Shown here in pieces: positions 22,614 through 33,044 of a stretch of DNA of 64,000 bases (position 1 is the first letter of the stretch; every line of letters starts with the position of its first letter). The stretch lies in the NCBI GenBank assembly GCA_039707465.1, contig CM077643.1, positions 47,958,605-48,022,604 of the forward strand, in the 5' to 3' direction. The position numbers and the translations under genes were made by a program. The notes under the pieces were generated by a model. It ran no database searches. It was not told where the DNA came from and worked only from the letters and a program-made list of their open reading frames with translations. The stretch comes from Rhabdophis nuchalis (lineage: Eukaryota; Chordata; Lepidosauria; Squamata; Natricidae).

Positions 22614-23113
22614 CACATCTGATTCTCCTTCATATAAGTTACATTTGTAAGATTGTCTGAAATCCAACTTGGTAAAATTGCCTGCTATTTTAAGTGCTAA
22701 AGATGAGGGGAAAACCACAGTGACCCTTAGTGATTGTAAAATTCAGTAACCTATACTGATGGATTACAAATGGGAAACTTTTTTCCCCCCAAAAAAGTAA
22801 GAGCCTCTAGGGAAGGGGAAAAGGCATAGATGAAATCATTTTGCAAGTGCTGGTAAAACAATTCTGTCATAGATTAATGGCATTTTGCAGGAATCTGAGC
22901 TCCAGCCGTGTTTATGGAATGTTCCCCAGATCTTGATGCCTAGCAGAATCCGTTTCCATTTTCAGTACATCAACATATTTGAAATGTAATATAGGTAGTT
23001 TCTTCTGTGCTGTGTTGAGTGGAAGAACTTGATATTCGACAGGTAGTGAGATATGTGTGCCTAAGAATCAGATGTTTTACAGTCCCACCCAGCGATTGTG
23101 TGCGTTCTGAACT
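22614..23113. other. no recognised feature
   Basis: No gene or confident repeat seen. Confidence 0.35.
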
Positions 23114-23129
23114 GGTTGGTTATTAGATT

Positions 23130-23582
23130 TTTTTTTTTATATTGAAAAAGTTTTATTGGTTTTACATTTTTCTATAGGGTAGGGTAAGGGATACAAAGAA
23201 ATTTTGAAAGCATTCACGTCAGAGTCGTCGGCCCTTCCGAGACCTCAAAATACACAATAAAAAGATAACAAAAAAAAAACATTTTTCATAACACTACAAG
23301 GTAAAAGCAAGTACATATACCTAAATTCTCAGTTCCATGCTGTCAGACATTTACAAAAAATCCAGATATTATGCAAAATTGTTCAGAAAAATCAAGGCAA
23401 AGTTATTTTTTCGATCTAAGTCTCATGGCTATTGTATCTTCTTTTTCTCCTCCCTGGCCCCCAGCGGGCGGGGCCGTGTCCCCCTCCGTCCCCCCTGGAT
23501 CTTCCCCCAGGGCAGAGGAATGTTTTTTAAAAAAGGCTTCCGCCTCAGCAATTGTTTTAATCCTCACTCTTCCTCCTTCCCA
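23130..23582 (-). mobile_element. short L1-like retroposon, second copy
   Basis: Same architecture as 4,758-5,162: minus-strand poly-A at the left, a roughly 230-bp 3' UTR, and a short open segment ending 'EDTIAMRLRSKK' plus stop. It is bracketed by a perfect 16-bp TSD GGTTGGTTATTAGATT (23,114-23,129 and 23,583-23,598). Its minus-strand 5' end, GGAGGAAGAGTGAGGATTAA, coincides with that of the other copy. Confidence 0.7.
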
Positions 23583-23595
23583 GGTTGGTTATTAG

Positions 23596-23745
23596 ATTAA
23601 CAGAGTTGGAAGGGACCTTGCAAGTTGTCTAGTCCAACCCCCTGCCCAAGCAGGAGACCCTACATCTGTCTCTAAATAGGATTGAACTCACAACCTCCTG
23701 ATTGGGAGGTAAGAGCTCCACCTCTAGGCCAGAGCAGCAGATTAA
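23596..23745 (-). mobile_element. tRNA-headed SINE with CR1-like tail
   Basis: The left part 'GAGTTGGAAGGGACCTT...GTCTAGTCCAACCCC' is CR1 3'-end-like. The right part, 'AGGATTGAACTCACAACCTC', is the complement of a tRNA B-box. This suits a Pol III SINE on the minus strand using a CR1-type tail. Confidence 0.5.
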
Positions 23746-23833
23746 AATTATTGACAATACAGAATACAATATCAGGGAAATGAAATAAAATTGGAGGGAC
23801 TATTGATGGTTACAGAAGCTGAATAAGAGAAAA

Positions 23834-23990
23834 CGTTCGTTGGTACTCACGTGAACGACGATTCTGGCGATGGGAGTGGGAGGCATCACGACAGGGAAAT
23901 CCTCAATGCCTATTGGTCCATCAGACTGAAAAACTTAATTAGGCCACACCTCCTCCTTCTTCCCCATTCCTTTCGAAGGCCATGACCGAC
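23834..23990. repeat. DIRS left inverted terminal repeat
   Basis: Begins CGTTCGTTGGTACTCACGTG and continues through the sequence shared, inverted, with the right end. The left-specific first 45 bp are complementary to the left half of the internal complementary region. Confidence 0.85.
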
Positions 23991-24063
23991 AAAAAACCTG
24001 CGAACAAAAATCGCAACAAGGAGGGGTAGCCACCCCCACCCAGCCACTAATAATAATAGGGAG

Positions 24064-24165
24064 GGACGTGATGCCTCCCACTCCCATCGCCAGAATCGTC
24101 GTTCACGTGCGTACCAACGAACGTTCTTGGCGATGGGGAGTGGGAGGCATCACGACAGGGACGTA
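24064..24165. repeat. DIRS internal complementary region
   Basis: Its left half, ending ACCAACGAACG, is the complement of the element's left end. Its right half, starting TTCTTGGCGATGGGGAGTGG, is the complement of the right end. The join lies at about 24,121/24,122. Confidence 0.85.
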
Positions 24166-24197
24166 CCAAAGCTACCGTCCTAGGGTGGGGAACTAGA

Positions 24198-24905
24198 CTA
24201 CAGTGCCCGAGGTTGAAAAGCCACCTGTTGTAACACCCTCCGGCCAAACGCCGCGTCCGCCAACGCGTATGCATCAAGCTTATAATGCCAGATGAACGAA
24301 GAAGGGCTCGACCAGGAGGCCGCCCTGCAAATGTCCTCAAACGGAGCCCTGGTCGCCCAGGCCGCCGTTGTGGCCGCGCTACGCGTGGAATGAGCTGTGA
24401 TACCATGTGGCGGAGCCACCCCTCTGGCCTCATAGGCCAACGCGATCGTCCGCCTAATCCACCTGCCTATAGTGCTAGGATTGACCCTGGCTCCCTGGGA
24501 AGCCGGCTGAAAGGAAAGGAACAGCGCCTCAGACCGTCGAATGGGCGCGGTTCTCTTCAGGTATATCCGAAGGGCCCTACGGACATCTAGCCTATGCCAA
24601 AGCCGCTCTCTCTCTTGAGAGGGGGATGGGCAGAAATTGGGTAACACCAATTCTTGCGACCTATGGAAAGGAGTATTGGTGGGATCTAAGCGGAGGACTA
24701 CTCTATCCGAGTGGAAAAGGCAGAGGTCACTGCGGGAGGATAGGGCGTTGAGTTCGGAAATGCGCCGAGCCAAAGTGACGGCTACCAGGAACGCCACCTT
24801 GAAGGTTAACATCTGTAAGGGCACCGATCTAATGGGTTCAAAGGGAGCCCCTGTCAAGGCCTGTAGAACCAAGGGAAGGTCCCAAGTGGGAAATCTAGGA
24901 ACCAC
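24198..24905 (-). pseudogene. DIRS tyrosine recombinase, catalytic domain (frameshifted from its N-terminus)
   Basis: The 235-codon frame carries the catalytic residues of tyrosine recombinases: an arginine in 'ARRISEL' (about residues 46-52), the H-x-x-R box 'HSTR' (172-175) and the tyrosine in 'WHYKLDAYA' (Y208). In DIRS elements this enzyme joins the circular cDNA to the genome. The N-terminal part lies in another frame at 24,895-25,773. The frame change coincides with nine consecutive G at 24,906-24,914, so one base gained or lost there (or a sequencing error) explains the break. Confidence 0.85.
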
Positions 24906-25773
24906 GGGGGGGGGCCAGGTTGGCCGCCCCCTTGAGGAATCGTCTAATCAAAGGAAGATGAGGGAGGGGAGTGCGACCGTCACCCGGAATAACCGTGGCC
25001 AATGCTGCAGTTTGCCTGCGCAAGGTGTTGTAGGCCAGCCCCTTGTCAAGGCCATCCTGTAAGAAGTCCAAGACTTCGAAAACCGAGGCCGTCTGGGGCA
25101 CGATGTCGGACCTCTCACACCACCTGTAGAAGGCAGTCCAGGTAGCGTCATAAATCCTATTAGTGGAGGGGCGTCTAGCCGCCTCCAGGGTACGCATAAC
25201 CCTGACCAAAATGTGCCCAACGTTCAAGGTCTGCCGCTCAAGCGCCAGGCGGACAGTTTCAACCACCTGGGGTCCGGGTGCTGGAGCACCCCCTGAAATA
25301 GCCTGACCTCTTTGTCCGGAAGCCTCCACGGGGGAAACACTGACAGCTGCCTCAAATCCGCATACCAAGCGCGCCTGGGCCAATCCGGGGCTATGAGAAT
25401 CATCTCGGCCTCTACTGCTAACAGCTTCCTGATCGTGCCCTGGAGAAGAGGAAGGGGAGGGAAGGCATAAAGGAGACCGGTCGGCCACGAGCAGCGGAGT
25501 GCGTCGGTGTCCTCGGCATCCCAGGTCTGGTAACGGGTGATGAATCTCCGGAGCTGCGCATTCTTCGGCGTCGCGAATAGGTCTATCACCGGTTCTCCGA
25601 ATCTCTGGCATATCCGCAGAAACAGCAACGGATCGAGTTGCCACTCTCCATGGTCCACCGTGCTGCGGCTCAGCCAATCCGCCTGGTGATTCAGGAGGCC
25701 AGAAATGTGATCCGCCTCGATAGATCCAACATGGGTCTCCGCCCAGGTCATCAGTCTGTGTGCTTCTGTCCAA
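24895..25773 (-). pseudogene. DIRS tyrosine recombinase, N-terminal part
   Basis: The C-terminal third of this frame holds the SAM-like core-binding domain ('RPSTNRIYDATWTAFYRWC', 'VFEVLDFLQDGLDKGLAYNT'). It ends after 'KGAANLAPPRGS', where the homopolymer shifts the frame into the catalytic part. The first half overlaps the end of the RT/RNase H ORF in a different frame and may not be translated; the true start is not evident. Such overlap is usual in DIRS elements. Confidence 0.75.
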
Positions 25774-27233
25774 AGAGCTCTGGAGTGAGTCCCTCCCTGT
25801 TTGTTCACATGCGCCTTCGTGGCAATATTGTCTGTGAGAAGCAACAAATTAGCATGAAACAAGTCTTTTTGGAAATGACGCAAGGCCAGGCGTGCCGCCT
25901 TCAATTCGAGGAAGTTAATATTGTGCCGTAAGTCCGAGGCAGTCCATCGGCCTTGCGCCATCTGCGACCCCATCAGAGCGCCCCAGCCAAAGAGGCTGGC
26001 ATCAGTAGTAACGGTAACCCTGGCAGGAGCCCAAAGGGGGGACCCTTGCCCTATCGCTGGGGACATCCACCATCGGAGGGATAGCCGAACCCGAGGGGGG
26101 ACCGGAACTGGGACTGGGGAGTTACTGACCATGAGTCTCTGATATGGTATCAATGCCCATTGCAATTCCCTGGAATGGAAACGAGCCCAGGGAACTATTT
26201 CCACACAGGAAATCATGAACCCCAGGAGACGGGATAAGGTCACTATGGGGGACACCTGGTCTGACCTGACAGAGCTAACCAACTGTTGCAGCTGATCCTT
26301 CCTGTCCTTGGACAGGAACACCATGCCCTCAACCGAATCAATGACAGTCCCCAAATGGAGGATCCTCGTAGAAGGGGTGAGGTGGCTTTTGGGAAAATTG
26401 ATGGAAAATCCCAATTTTTGAAGAGTCTCAATGGTAAGGTTGAGATCGTGGGTGGCCTGATCAAAGGAGTGGGCCTGTAACAGGACATCATCAAGGTAAA
26501 GTTGCAATCGAACGGGATCGGAGCGCAGGTAAGCTGCGACCGCCGCCATCACCTTGGTAAAAATGCGGGGAGCCGAGGCCAGCCCAAATGGCATGGCCCT
26601 GTACTGAAAATGAGACCCTTGGTGTGAGAACCGCAGGAATCTGCGATGGGAGGGATAGACAGGGATGTGCAGGTAGGCCTCAGTGAGGTCTATGGAGACC
26701 AGGAAATCGCCCTTCCGCACACCTTGCAAGATGGACCTTAGGGAAGCCATCTTAAACCGGCGATACACTATATAATTGTTCAAACGTTTAAGGTCTAAAA
26801 TGGACCGCCAACCCCCCGAAACCTTCAGGACAATAAACAAGTTGGAGTAAAACCCCCGGCCCTCCTCCCCGGAGGGCACCGGTTCAATAGCTCGGATATC
26901 TAGGAGATGTCGGATGGCCGAGCGGACAAGTGCCAGTCTCTCCGGATTCTTGGAGGAAGGAAAAGAGCGGAAGAAATTCGGGGGAGGAGAAAGAAACTCA
27001 AGCTTAAGGCCATTGGTGATCGTATCTATCACCCACGCATCGGTGGTGACCTGAGCCCAGAACGAACTGAAGGCTCTAAGGCGGCCGCCTACAGGGGAGG
27101 CGTGCTCAGGTTTGTCTGCCCCTGCGGAAGGGACGACTGCCTCCCCCTCGAAAGGGTCTTCGGGAATGGAATTGGCCACGGCCCCTGTCCTGAAAGGAGG
27201 AGCGAAACTGGAAGCGATCCCCCCGGGAACCAT
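25224..27233 (-). CDS. DIRS reverse transcriptase / RNase H polyprotein (669 codons)
   Basis: The protein copies the element's RNA and removes the template. Reverse-transcriptase motifs: 'IDLTEAYLHI' (about 181-190), 'AMPFGLASAPRIF' (213-225) and the catalytic 'YLDD' (246-249). The RNase H domain has the acidic set D411 ('TTDAS'), E443 ('NFLELKA'), D468 ('LLTDN') and D519 ('NHQADWLSR'). The C-terminal region from about 543 ('EPVIDLFATPKNAQ', 'LYAFPPLPLL', 'IAPDWPRRAWY') resembles the part annotated as methyltransferase-like in DIRS1 elements. The frame has no stop. The start used is the first ATG of the open frame; it overlaps the gag ORF by 128 bp and the recombinase ORF by about 550 bp. Confidence 0.85.
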   Translation of the reverse strand: MVPGGIASSFAPPFRTGAVANSIPEDPFEGEAVVPSAGADKPEHASPVGGRLRAFSSFWAQVTTDAWVIDTITNGLKLEFLSPPPNFFRSFPSSKNPERLALVRSAIRHLLDIRAIEPVPSGEEGRGFYSNLFIVLKVSGGWRSILDLKRLNNYIVYRRFKMASLRSILQGVRKGDFLVSIDLTEAYLHIPVYPSHRRFLRFSHQGSHFQYRAMPFGLASAPRIFTKVMAAVAAYLRSDPVRLQLYLDDVLLQAHSFDQATHDLNLTIETLQKLGFSINFPKSHLTPSTRILHLGTVIDSVEGMVFLSKDRKDQLQQLVSSVRSDQVSPIVTLSRLLGFMISCVEIVPWARFHSRELQWALIPYQRLMVSNSPVPVPVPPRVRLSLRWWMSPAIGQGSPLWAPARVTVTTDASLFGWGALMGSQMAQGRWTASDLRHNINFLELKAARLALRHFQKDLFHANLLLLTDNIATKAHVNKQGGTHSRALWTEAHRLMTWAETHVGSIEADHISGLLNHQADWLSRSTVDHGEWQLDPLLFLRICQRFGEPVIDLFATPKNAQLRRFITRYQTWDAEDTDALRCSWPTGLLYAFPPLPLLQGTIRKLLAVEAEMILIAPDWPRRAWYADLRQLSVFPPWRLPDKEVRLFQGVLQHPDPRWLKLSAWRLSGRP

Positions 27234-28845
27234 AATACCTCGGCTGGTGGTACTCCGAGTCAGGGGGGCGGTAAAACTGCCGTCTACGGTAAGGGGCCGG
27301 ACGGTTCTCCTGCCTTTTGGAAGAAGACGACGGCATCACCTTCTTCTTCTCCTTGTTCTCAACCAACACATGGTCCAGCGGATCCCAGAACAGCTTGCCG
27401 CCTACGTAAGGCCTAGATGCCACGTAGAATTTGGACTTGTTGTCAACTTGCCAGTTCTTGAGCCACAGCAACCTTCTGGACGCCACCGAAGCTGAAAGAG
27501 CACTGGAAGAAAATTTCATTGCATCCAAGGTGGCATCCGCGGAATATTGCGAAGCCGCTAGGATCTTACCGATATCGCTCAAGGTGCGGGTATCACCCGC
27601 CGGCATGCGGGCCTGCAGCTGCTGGAGCCACAGGACGGCCGTCCTATTAAAGAACGAGGCGGCTGCCGCCGCCTTAATGGCCCAGGACGATGCCACATAC
27701 CCACTGCGCAGGATGTGCTCGGCCTTACGATCCTCCGGCTTCAATTTGTCTGCCGCGTCTCCGGCCACCACCGTAGCTGAAGAGGAGTGAGCCGCGACCG
27801 GCGTGTCCACCTCGGGAACCTGCAAGCCTTGGGAAAAGTCCTTCTCCATATTATATAGGCGCCTATCATTCGAGCCTGGGGCAGGGAAGGCGCCCGGTTG
27901 AGACCACTGACCTTTGACTACTTCCAGAAACATGGGAGGGGCCGGAATTTCCTCCTTACCCAGAGGAGTGCGAATGAATATGGCCTGGCTCGGATCCTTC
28001 CGGCTAGCAATAGTTTGGCTCCCCGTGCCCCCAAGCTTCGTGGTGGACTTTGCCTTCCCCAGCAGTTGCTTAAAGAGGGAAGGTTGGAACAAACCCGCGT
28101 AGGCGGGTTCCTCCTCCTTGCGGGCGTCCTCATCATCCGACAACACTATGCCAGTCACCGGTTCCTCGCCCATACCAGACTTGTCGCTTGTGAGAGAAGG
28201 GGAGCCCGGACACTCGCCAACTTCCATTGGGGTAGCAAGGGACGACTCAGCCGGTCTGCTGGGGACCGTCTTTGAGGGCAGTGGAGTAAGGAGGGGAGGA
28301 GGGGCGAATCGAGCCTGATACTTCATGCCCGACGAAATACCCTTGGCAATAGCGGAGGAAACCAGCCTACGAATGGTAGGAGGCAAGTCCTGCAAGTCCT
28401 CAAATTCCTCCTCCTCTGAATCTTCCCTCCGAGGAGACCCCCCACGCGGGGCCAAGGAAGGATGTGGCACCAGATAATCTCTAGAGGTGCCCTCCAGCGG
28501 ATTGCCCATCACGCCTCTGATAGCCGAGGGCGAAACCGAGGGAGAAGTCGAGATCTCTCTCTGGGACCTGCACTGACGTGGGGCAGGAGAGGGATCCCTG
28601 GATTGGGCCGGGGAGGAGATGCCCGAAGCGGACATGGACTCCAGAGTCTCACGCTCTCTCCGGCGACTCTCGGCCCTGGCTACCTGCTTCTCTAACGCAC
28701 GCTGCCTCCTCTGTTCATCACGCAGCAGGGCTCTGGAGGGACGACTGTCCGAAGTAGGCCTTGTGGAGGATGGGATGGAAGCCATCCTGGGAGGTGGCAG
28801 CGGCACGTCTTGCGGCTGGGGGACCTCATCTGCCCTAGAAGACAT
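27106..28845 (-). CDS. DIRS gag-like protein (579 codons)
   Basis: The first ORF of the element, open throughout. It is rich in Ser, Pro, Arg and acidic residues in the first 250 residues and basic Arg/Gly-rich near the end ('GRGQFHSRRPFRGGGSRPFRRGR'), which suits RNA binding. No zinc knuckle is visible. In DIRS elements this position holds a presumed structural protein; the role here is inferred from position and composition. Start ATG at 28,845 follows a roughly 800-bp 5' region. Confidence 0.7.
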   Translation of the reverse strand: MSSRADEVPQPQDVPLPPPRMASIPSSTRPTSDSRPSRALLRDEQRRQRALEKQVARAESRRRERETLESMSASGISSPAQSRDPSPAPRQCRSQREISTSPSVSPSAIRGVMGNPLEGTSRDYLVPHPSLAPRGGSPRREDSEEEEFEDLQDLPPTIRRLVSSAIAKGISSGMKYQARFAPPPLLTPLPSKTVPSRPAESSLATPMEVGECPGSPSLTSDKSGMGEEPVTGIVLSDDEDARKEEEPAYAGLFQPSLFKQLLGKAKSTTKLGGTGSQTIASRKDPSQAIFIRTPLGKEEIPAPPMFLEVVKGQWSQPGAFPAPGSNDRRLYNMEKDFSQGLQVPEVDTPVAAHSSSATVVAGDAADKLKPEDRKAEHILRSGYVASSWAIKAAAAASFFNRTAVLWLQQLQARMPAGDTRTLSDIGKILAASQYSADATLDAMKFSSSALSASVASRRLLWLKNWQVDNKSKFYVASRPYVGGKLFWDPLDHVLVENKEKKKVMPSSSSKRQENRPAPYRRRQFYRPPDSEYHQPRYYGSRGDRFQFRSSFQDRGRGQFHSRRPFRGGGSRPFRRGRQT

Positions 28846-29644
28846 GTCTCAGCAGGCAGGACAGAATGCAGCAGTGAAATGGTGAAATTTACAAAAAAAA
28901 TTCAGTCAAAGTTCACTTAACGACCAAACCTCACTTAGCGTCGGGGTTTTTTTTTTTTTTTACGTCAGAACAGTCTTATCCGACAAATCAGCCGGGGAGC
29001 CCAGGAACAGTCTTCGTCCGAATGAAAATGTCTAAGGGCTTGGTTGAGGTAAACTTCAGCGAAGGCCAGACTCACAAAATGGCGTCCGCCACGAGGCGAC
29101 CGGAAAATGGCCGCCAAGCGTGCCAAAATGGGCCCGGGCAACTCCTGCGGTGCTCTTCGAGGCTGCACGCACGCCTCCGCCGCTCAACTCACCCTCCGAT
29201 CGGCTGCAACAGCCGGAGGGGGCCAGGCCATCTATAGAAGGTGCGGCGCGCTGCAGAGGGAGATAAGGGGGGGAGGGGGGGCGCGATCAGCGGCGTCCTG
29301 AAAAAGAGCGGGAGAACGCCTCAACTGCTCCGGCCTACTGCCACCTCCAGAGGACCGCCCGATTAATCGGGCGCCCGACGCCAGCCCCACGGCCCCAATG
29401 GAACGAAGGAACTCACCCCCGGAGTCTGGAGGCCTTGAAGGCTGAGGCCCGGAGGCCCCGCAGTCCCTCGGCGAAGACGGCTGCGGCCTGCAGCAGCCTT
29501 GGCGGCAGCGCTCAAACAATCATTCAATTATTTATTATATTTTGTAAATCGCCAATCAGCCAAATTGGTTCCAGACTCTGAAAAAACTTCGGTTTGCTAT
29601 TTTTTGCCAATAAATTCACGAGAGAGAATTTTCCTCAGCCGTTC
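28846..29644 (-). other. DIRS 5' untranslated region
   Basis: GC-rich sequence between the gag start and the right terminal repeat, with a (T)14-16 run near 28,948-28,962. At 28,915-28,940 it holds 'GTTCACTTAACGACC' and 'CTCACTTAGCG', phrases also found in the 'GGTAGTCCTC' MITE family. ORFs here are not supported. Confidence 0.5.
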
Positions 29645-29774
29645 GGACCAGCAGACTGAGAAAGGAATGGAGAAGAAGGAGGAGGCGTGGCCTAATTAAG
29701 TTTCTCAGTCTGATGGACCAATAGGCATTGAGGATTTCCCTGTCGTGATGCCTCCCACTCCCCATCGCCGAGAA
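29645..29774. repeat. DIRS right inverted terminal repeat
   Basis: Inverted match to the left end, with 'CTCAGTCTGATGGACCAATA' and 'CGTGATGCCTCCCACTCC'. The element ends at about CGCCGAGAA (29,774), judged from the internal complementary region. Confidence 0.85.
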
Positions 29775-30145
29775 TCCATGCATTCTCTGATTAACTCTTG
29801 AGTTTAGGAGTCTCCAATCAATAATTTTGATTGTAACAGGGAGATGGACTGGTTGAATAACAAAGTCATATTTCTGTGATGATGATAAAAGGGTAAAACT
29901 ACCTGTGGCACCTTTTAGTCTGGAAACTGATTAGAAATGGCTAATGAATAATGAGCCTAATGAGTAAGATTTATTCTAAAGAAGAATTCCAAAAACATAT
30001 TCAGTCGAAGAATCCAAGCACATACTCTGTTTTCAAATGAGAAACCTTTATAGGTAAATTAAGGAAGCAATATTCCAATTCACATTTTTCAGTGTAAAGG
30101 GAAGACATTGAGGTTTGGGTATTATATTTCTTATTAATGTAATAG
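29775..30145. other. no recognised feature
   Basis: AT-rich flank between DIRS and an L2 end. Confidence 0.35.
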
Positions 30146-30808
30146 GTTTAGGTTAGGTTTAGGTTTATTAGTTTTTTATACCGCCCTACTCCCGAAGGAC
30201 TCAGGGTGGTGTACAGCCAAAGTAAAACAGATATATATATAAAAAAATTTTTTTAAAGCATATTAAACAATTTGGCCTCTCTTAAAATTAAAACCAAACA
30301 AACCCCGATTAAAATTAATAAAAAATCGTATTTAAAATTCATTTTTATGCCAGCCCGTCTTGTTGGAAAAAAAAGGTTTTGAGAGCACGGCGGAAGGTGT
30401 GTAAGTCAGGGATAATTCTTAATTCCGGGGGCAATTCGTTCCAGAGGACAGGTGCTCCCACGGAGAAGGCTCTCCTCCTGGGTGTCGCCAGTTGACATTG
30501 TTTAGCCGACGGCACCATGAGGAGACCCTCTCTATGGAGCGTACTGGCTGGTGGGAGGCTCTTGGTGGCAGAAGACGATCTCGTAAGTACCCAGGTCCTA
30601 AGCCATGGAGCGCTTTAAAGATAGTAACCAACACCTTGAATCGCACCCGGAAAACCACCAGAAGCCAGTGTAGCTCGTGCAGGAGGGTTATTACATGGGA
30701 GCATCGCGTCGCCCCTATAATTACACGCACGGCCGCATTCTGGACCAGTTGGAGCCTCCGGGTGCTCTTCAAGGGGAGCCCCATGTAGAGAATATTGCAG
30801 TAATACCA
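30146..30808 (-). mobile_element. L2 LINE 3' end
   Basis: Inverted L2 tail at 30,175-30,220 (ACCGCCCTACTCCCGAAGGAC), then 3' UTR and a 121-codon open C-terminal RT segment (30,419-30,784) with 'ELHWLLVVFRVRFKVL'. It is 5'-truncated near 30,808 after 'CCCATGTAGAG'. Confidence 0.8.
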
Positions 30809-33040
30809 GTATTCACAACCAACACCAAAATCTATGTACAGGTTTCATTTGTATTGGGGGTTATGTCTGAGTCTAAAAGTTCAGTGTTGTTATGCAGTGC
30901 TGGGATGTCTGTATGGGTTTTACTGTACTTACTTTCTACATGATTAATTTCTATCCAGACAGATTTTGAGCATTTGGAGTATTTTGCTTGCAAAATGTTT
31001 ACCCTCCCCACATTTGTCTAGATGCAATACATTCCTGGTGCTTTGGGACTATGATTGGGGGAGTGGAGCTGGGGGTTTCTTAGGAGACTACTTGTGTGAA
31101 ATGACTAGATAGTGTCCAGCCAGAGATCATTTAGTGCATTGGCACAGCTTTTCCCAGAAAGAGAATGGAGTTCTGCTGATTCCCAGCTGCACTTGAAACC
31201 TATGGTGAATAAGTGGTGTACAAAAGACAATAGCAATATCTTCTCCCATCACCTGTAGTCTGCTGCGATTCTTTGTGCCTTAGATTCCCAAGTAGAGATT
31301 GATTAATGCAGAGTCTAGTTGCCCCGATAACTGAGCTCATCCCATATTTCATCTGGTGTCTCTTCTTTAAACTGTTCATGTAAGTCTCTTTCATTGCAGC
31401 ACCCATCCTGAGCTAACAACTAAAAGTCAGCAACATGTTTGTGCAGATCATTTATTGATCTTAGGCAATGGATCTCACAGTTAGTGGATTGATAAGGCTG
31501 TCACAATTAGTCCCTAAGAGTCTCACAAAAATGTTGTATATGTATCTGTAAAATTTGGGACATTGCACAGCTGGAGAGTAGTTTTCCTTTTGCCAGTTCT
31601 CTCTGTCAAGGACTCAATTAAAAATCCTATCTAAAATCATATTTGGGAAGTCCTTGTGGGTTAAGAAATACCTAAGTCACATTGAGGGAGATGGATAGTA
31701 AATTTCCTCTGATCCCCATCATATTAACCAGGCAGGCAGCTGTTCAATATCTGAGCACAGCTGCTACTGCTGCTGCTACAGCTGCTAGATGCTGGACAGC
31801 ACAGGAACTATTAGTGAGGATAAATTGTGCTGGCTTGGTTGCTTCATCATCTGGCATCATAAGACTCTGATTCTGGAACCAAGAGTTTGGGGCCTGACTT
31901 GTGACGAATGGATTTGTGAGTGGGTGTAGAACCATGCTTTAATCCTGGAGTTTTGAGTGCTCTTTTTTCCTCGCATGAAGTTGAGAATAGGAGTAGCTGT
32001 TCTTGGTGTCAGGATTTCACAAAAAGCATGGCAATAAATCTCTTAACAACTTGACCAGCACTCAGGAGGTAGCAATAAAATAGTGGCAGAGCTTGAGTAG
32101 GAAAGTTGCTTTTATAGCAGGTATAAAAAGCCAAAATAAGAAAATGAACTGCTGTAAAATCTAGCAGTTTTTCTTCTTTCAATACAATGAGTAATTGGCC
32201 CAAGGATTTTAATCTGTTCTCCCACTATTATATAGTAAAGGACTTCTCCCACTCATCTCTCATCTGTGGAAGTGGAAGACATCTGCATAAGATTTTGTTA
32301 ATGACCCAGTCTGGAACTATTTAATTCTCACTTGGTAGTATCAGCCGTCATAAAAGGTAGAGCATATAAATATAACTTCAGCATGTAAATGGAAATGTAC
32401 CATGATAGTATCGGTGTACAAAGCCCTAAAATATGCATTGTCAGGCCCCAAGAACCAATAACTTGAGGAATTACTTTTGAGTAGTTTCTTAATTGTTCTC
32501 CTACAGACAGAATCTTGCCAGACTAAAGCAACTATCTGGAAAAGAATAGATATATAAGTATGGATATACTCTATGAACTGCTAAGGAAAAGCTACTCTCT
32601 TCCTGCCTACTTGACTTTCAAAGCTCTGCTTCCTCTTTGCCTTCTGGGATACAGCCCCTCCCTCCTGACACTTCAGCCTTCATTTCACTACAGTGTAGTG
32701 CTCAGGAATATATACAGCTCTTTTCAAATAATTAAAACAGCAACATCATTTACAAGAAGGATACCAATAGGAAGCTGAGTACACCTGCAAGCACATGCAT
32801 GTATGAGTGAAAACAGCCAGATTGCAATTTCCAAAGCATGAATATGGAATTCAATGTTGGTGGCTGAATACAATTAGAGTAATGCATAAAATGCTTAGTG
32901 AGTATTTAAACATTCAATATATAATATTCCCTTATTTGTTTAATGATCTACAAATATATAAGGAATACTTGTACTGATGTTATAGGTGAATTTATAGATA
33001 CATTATAAAAAAAACTATATGGGTTTATGCACTTTGGTAG
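30809..33040. other. no recognised feature
   Basis: No exon, RNA or confident repeat. A CTG-like run (about 31,765-31,785) is short. Small ORFs (60-72 codons) are unsupported. Confidence 0.35.
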
Positions 33041-33044
33041 ACTG

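Larger units (their letters stand above)
23834..29774 (-). mobile_element. DIRS-type tyrosine-recombinase retrotransposon, nearly complete (5.9 kb)
   Basis: The minus strand encodes a gag-like ORF, an RT/RNase H ORF and a tyrosine recombinase, the DIRS1 order. Left (23,834-about 23,990) and right (about 29,645-29,774) ends are inverted repeats sharing 'GGCATCACGACAGGGAAATC'. An internal complementary region at about 24,064-24,165 is the complement of both outer ends joined together, the defining DIRS feature used to close a circular intermediate. No target duplication is expected. The recombinase frame is broken once, at a run of nine G (24,906-24,914); the other ORFs are open. Confidence 0.9.

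Noticed and set aside
23596..23745. Possible functional tRNA gene on the minus strand
   Set aside because: Only a degenerate B-box-like block is present and it is joined to a CR1-like tail; no cloverleaf. It is a SINE.
24637..25062. 141-codon plus-strand ORF and other plus-strand ORFs across 24-29 kb
   Set aside because: Antisense shadows of the DIRS coding frames.
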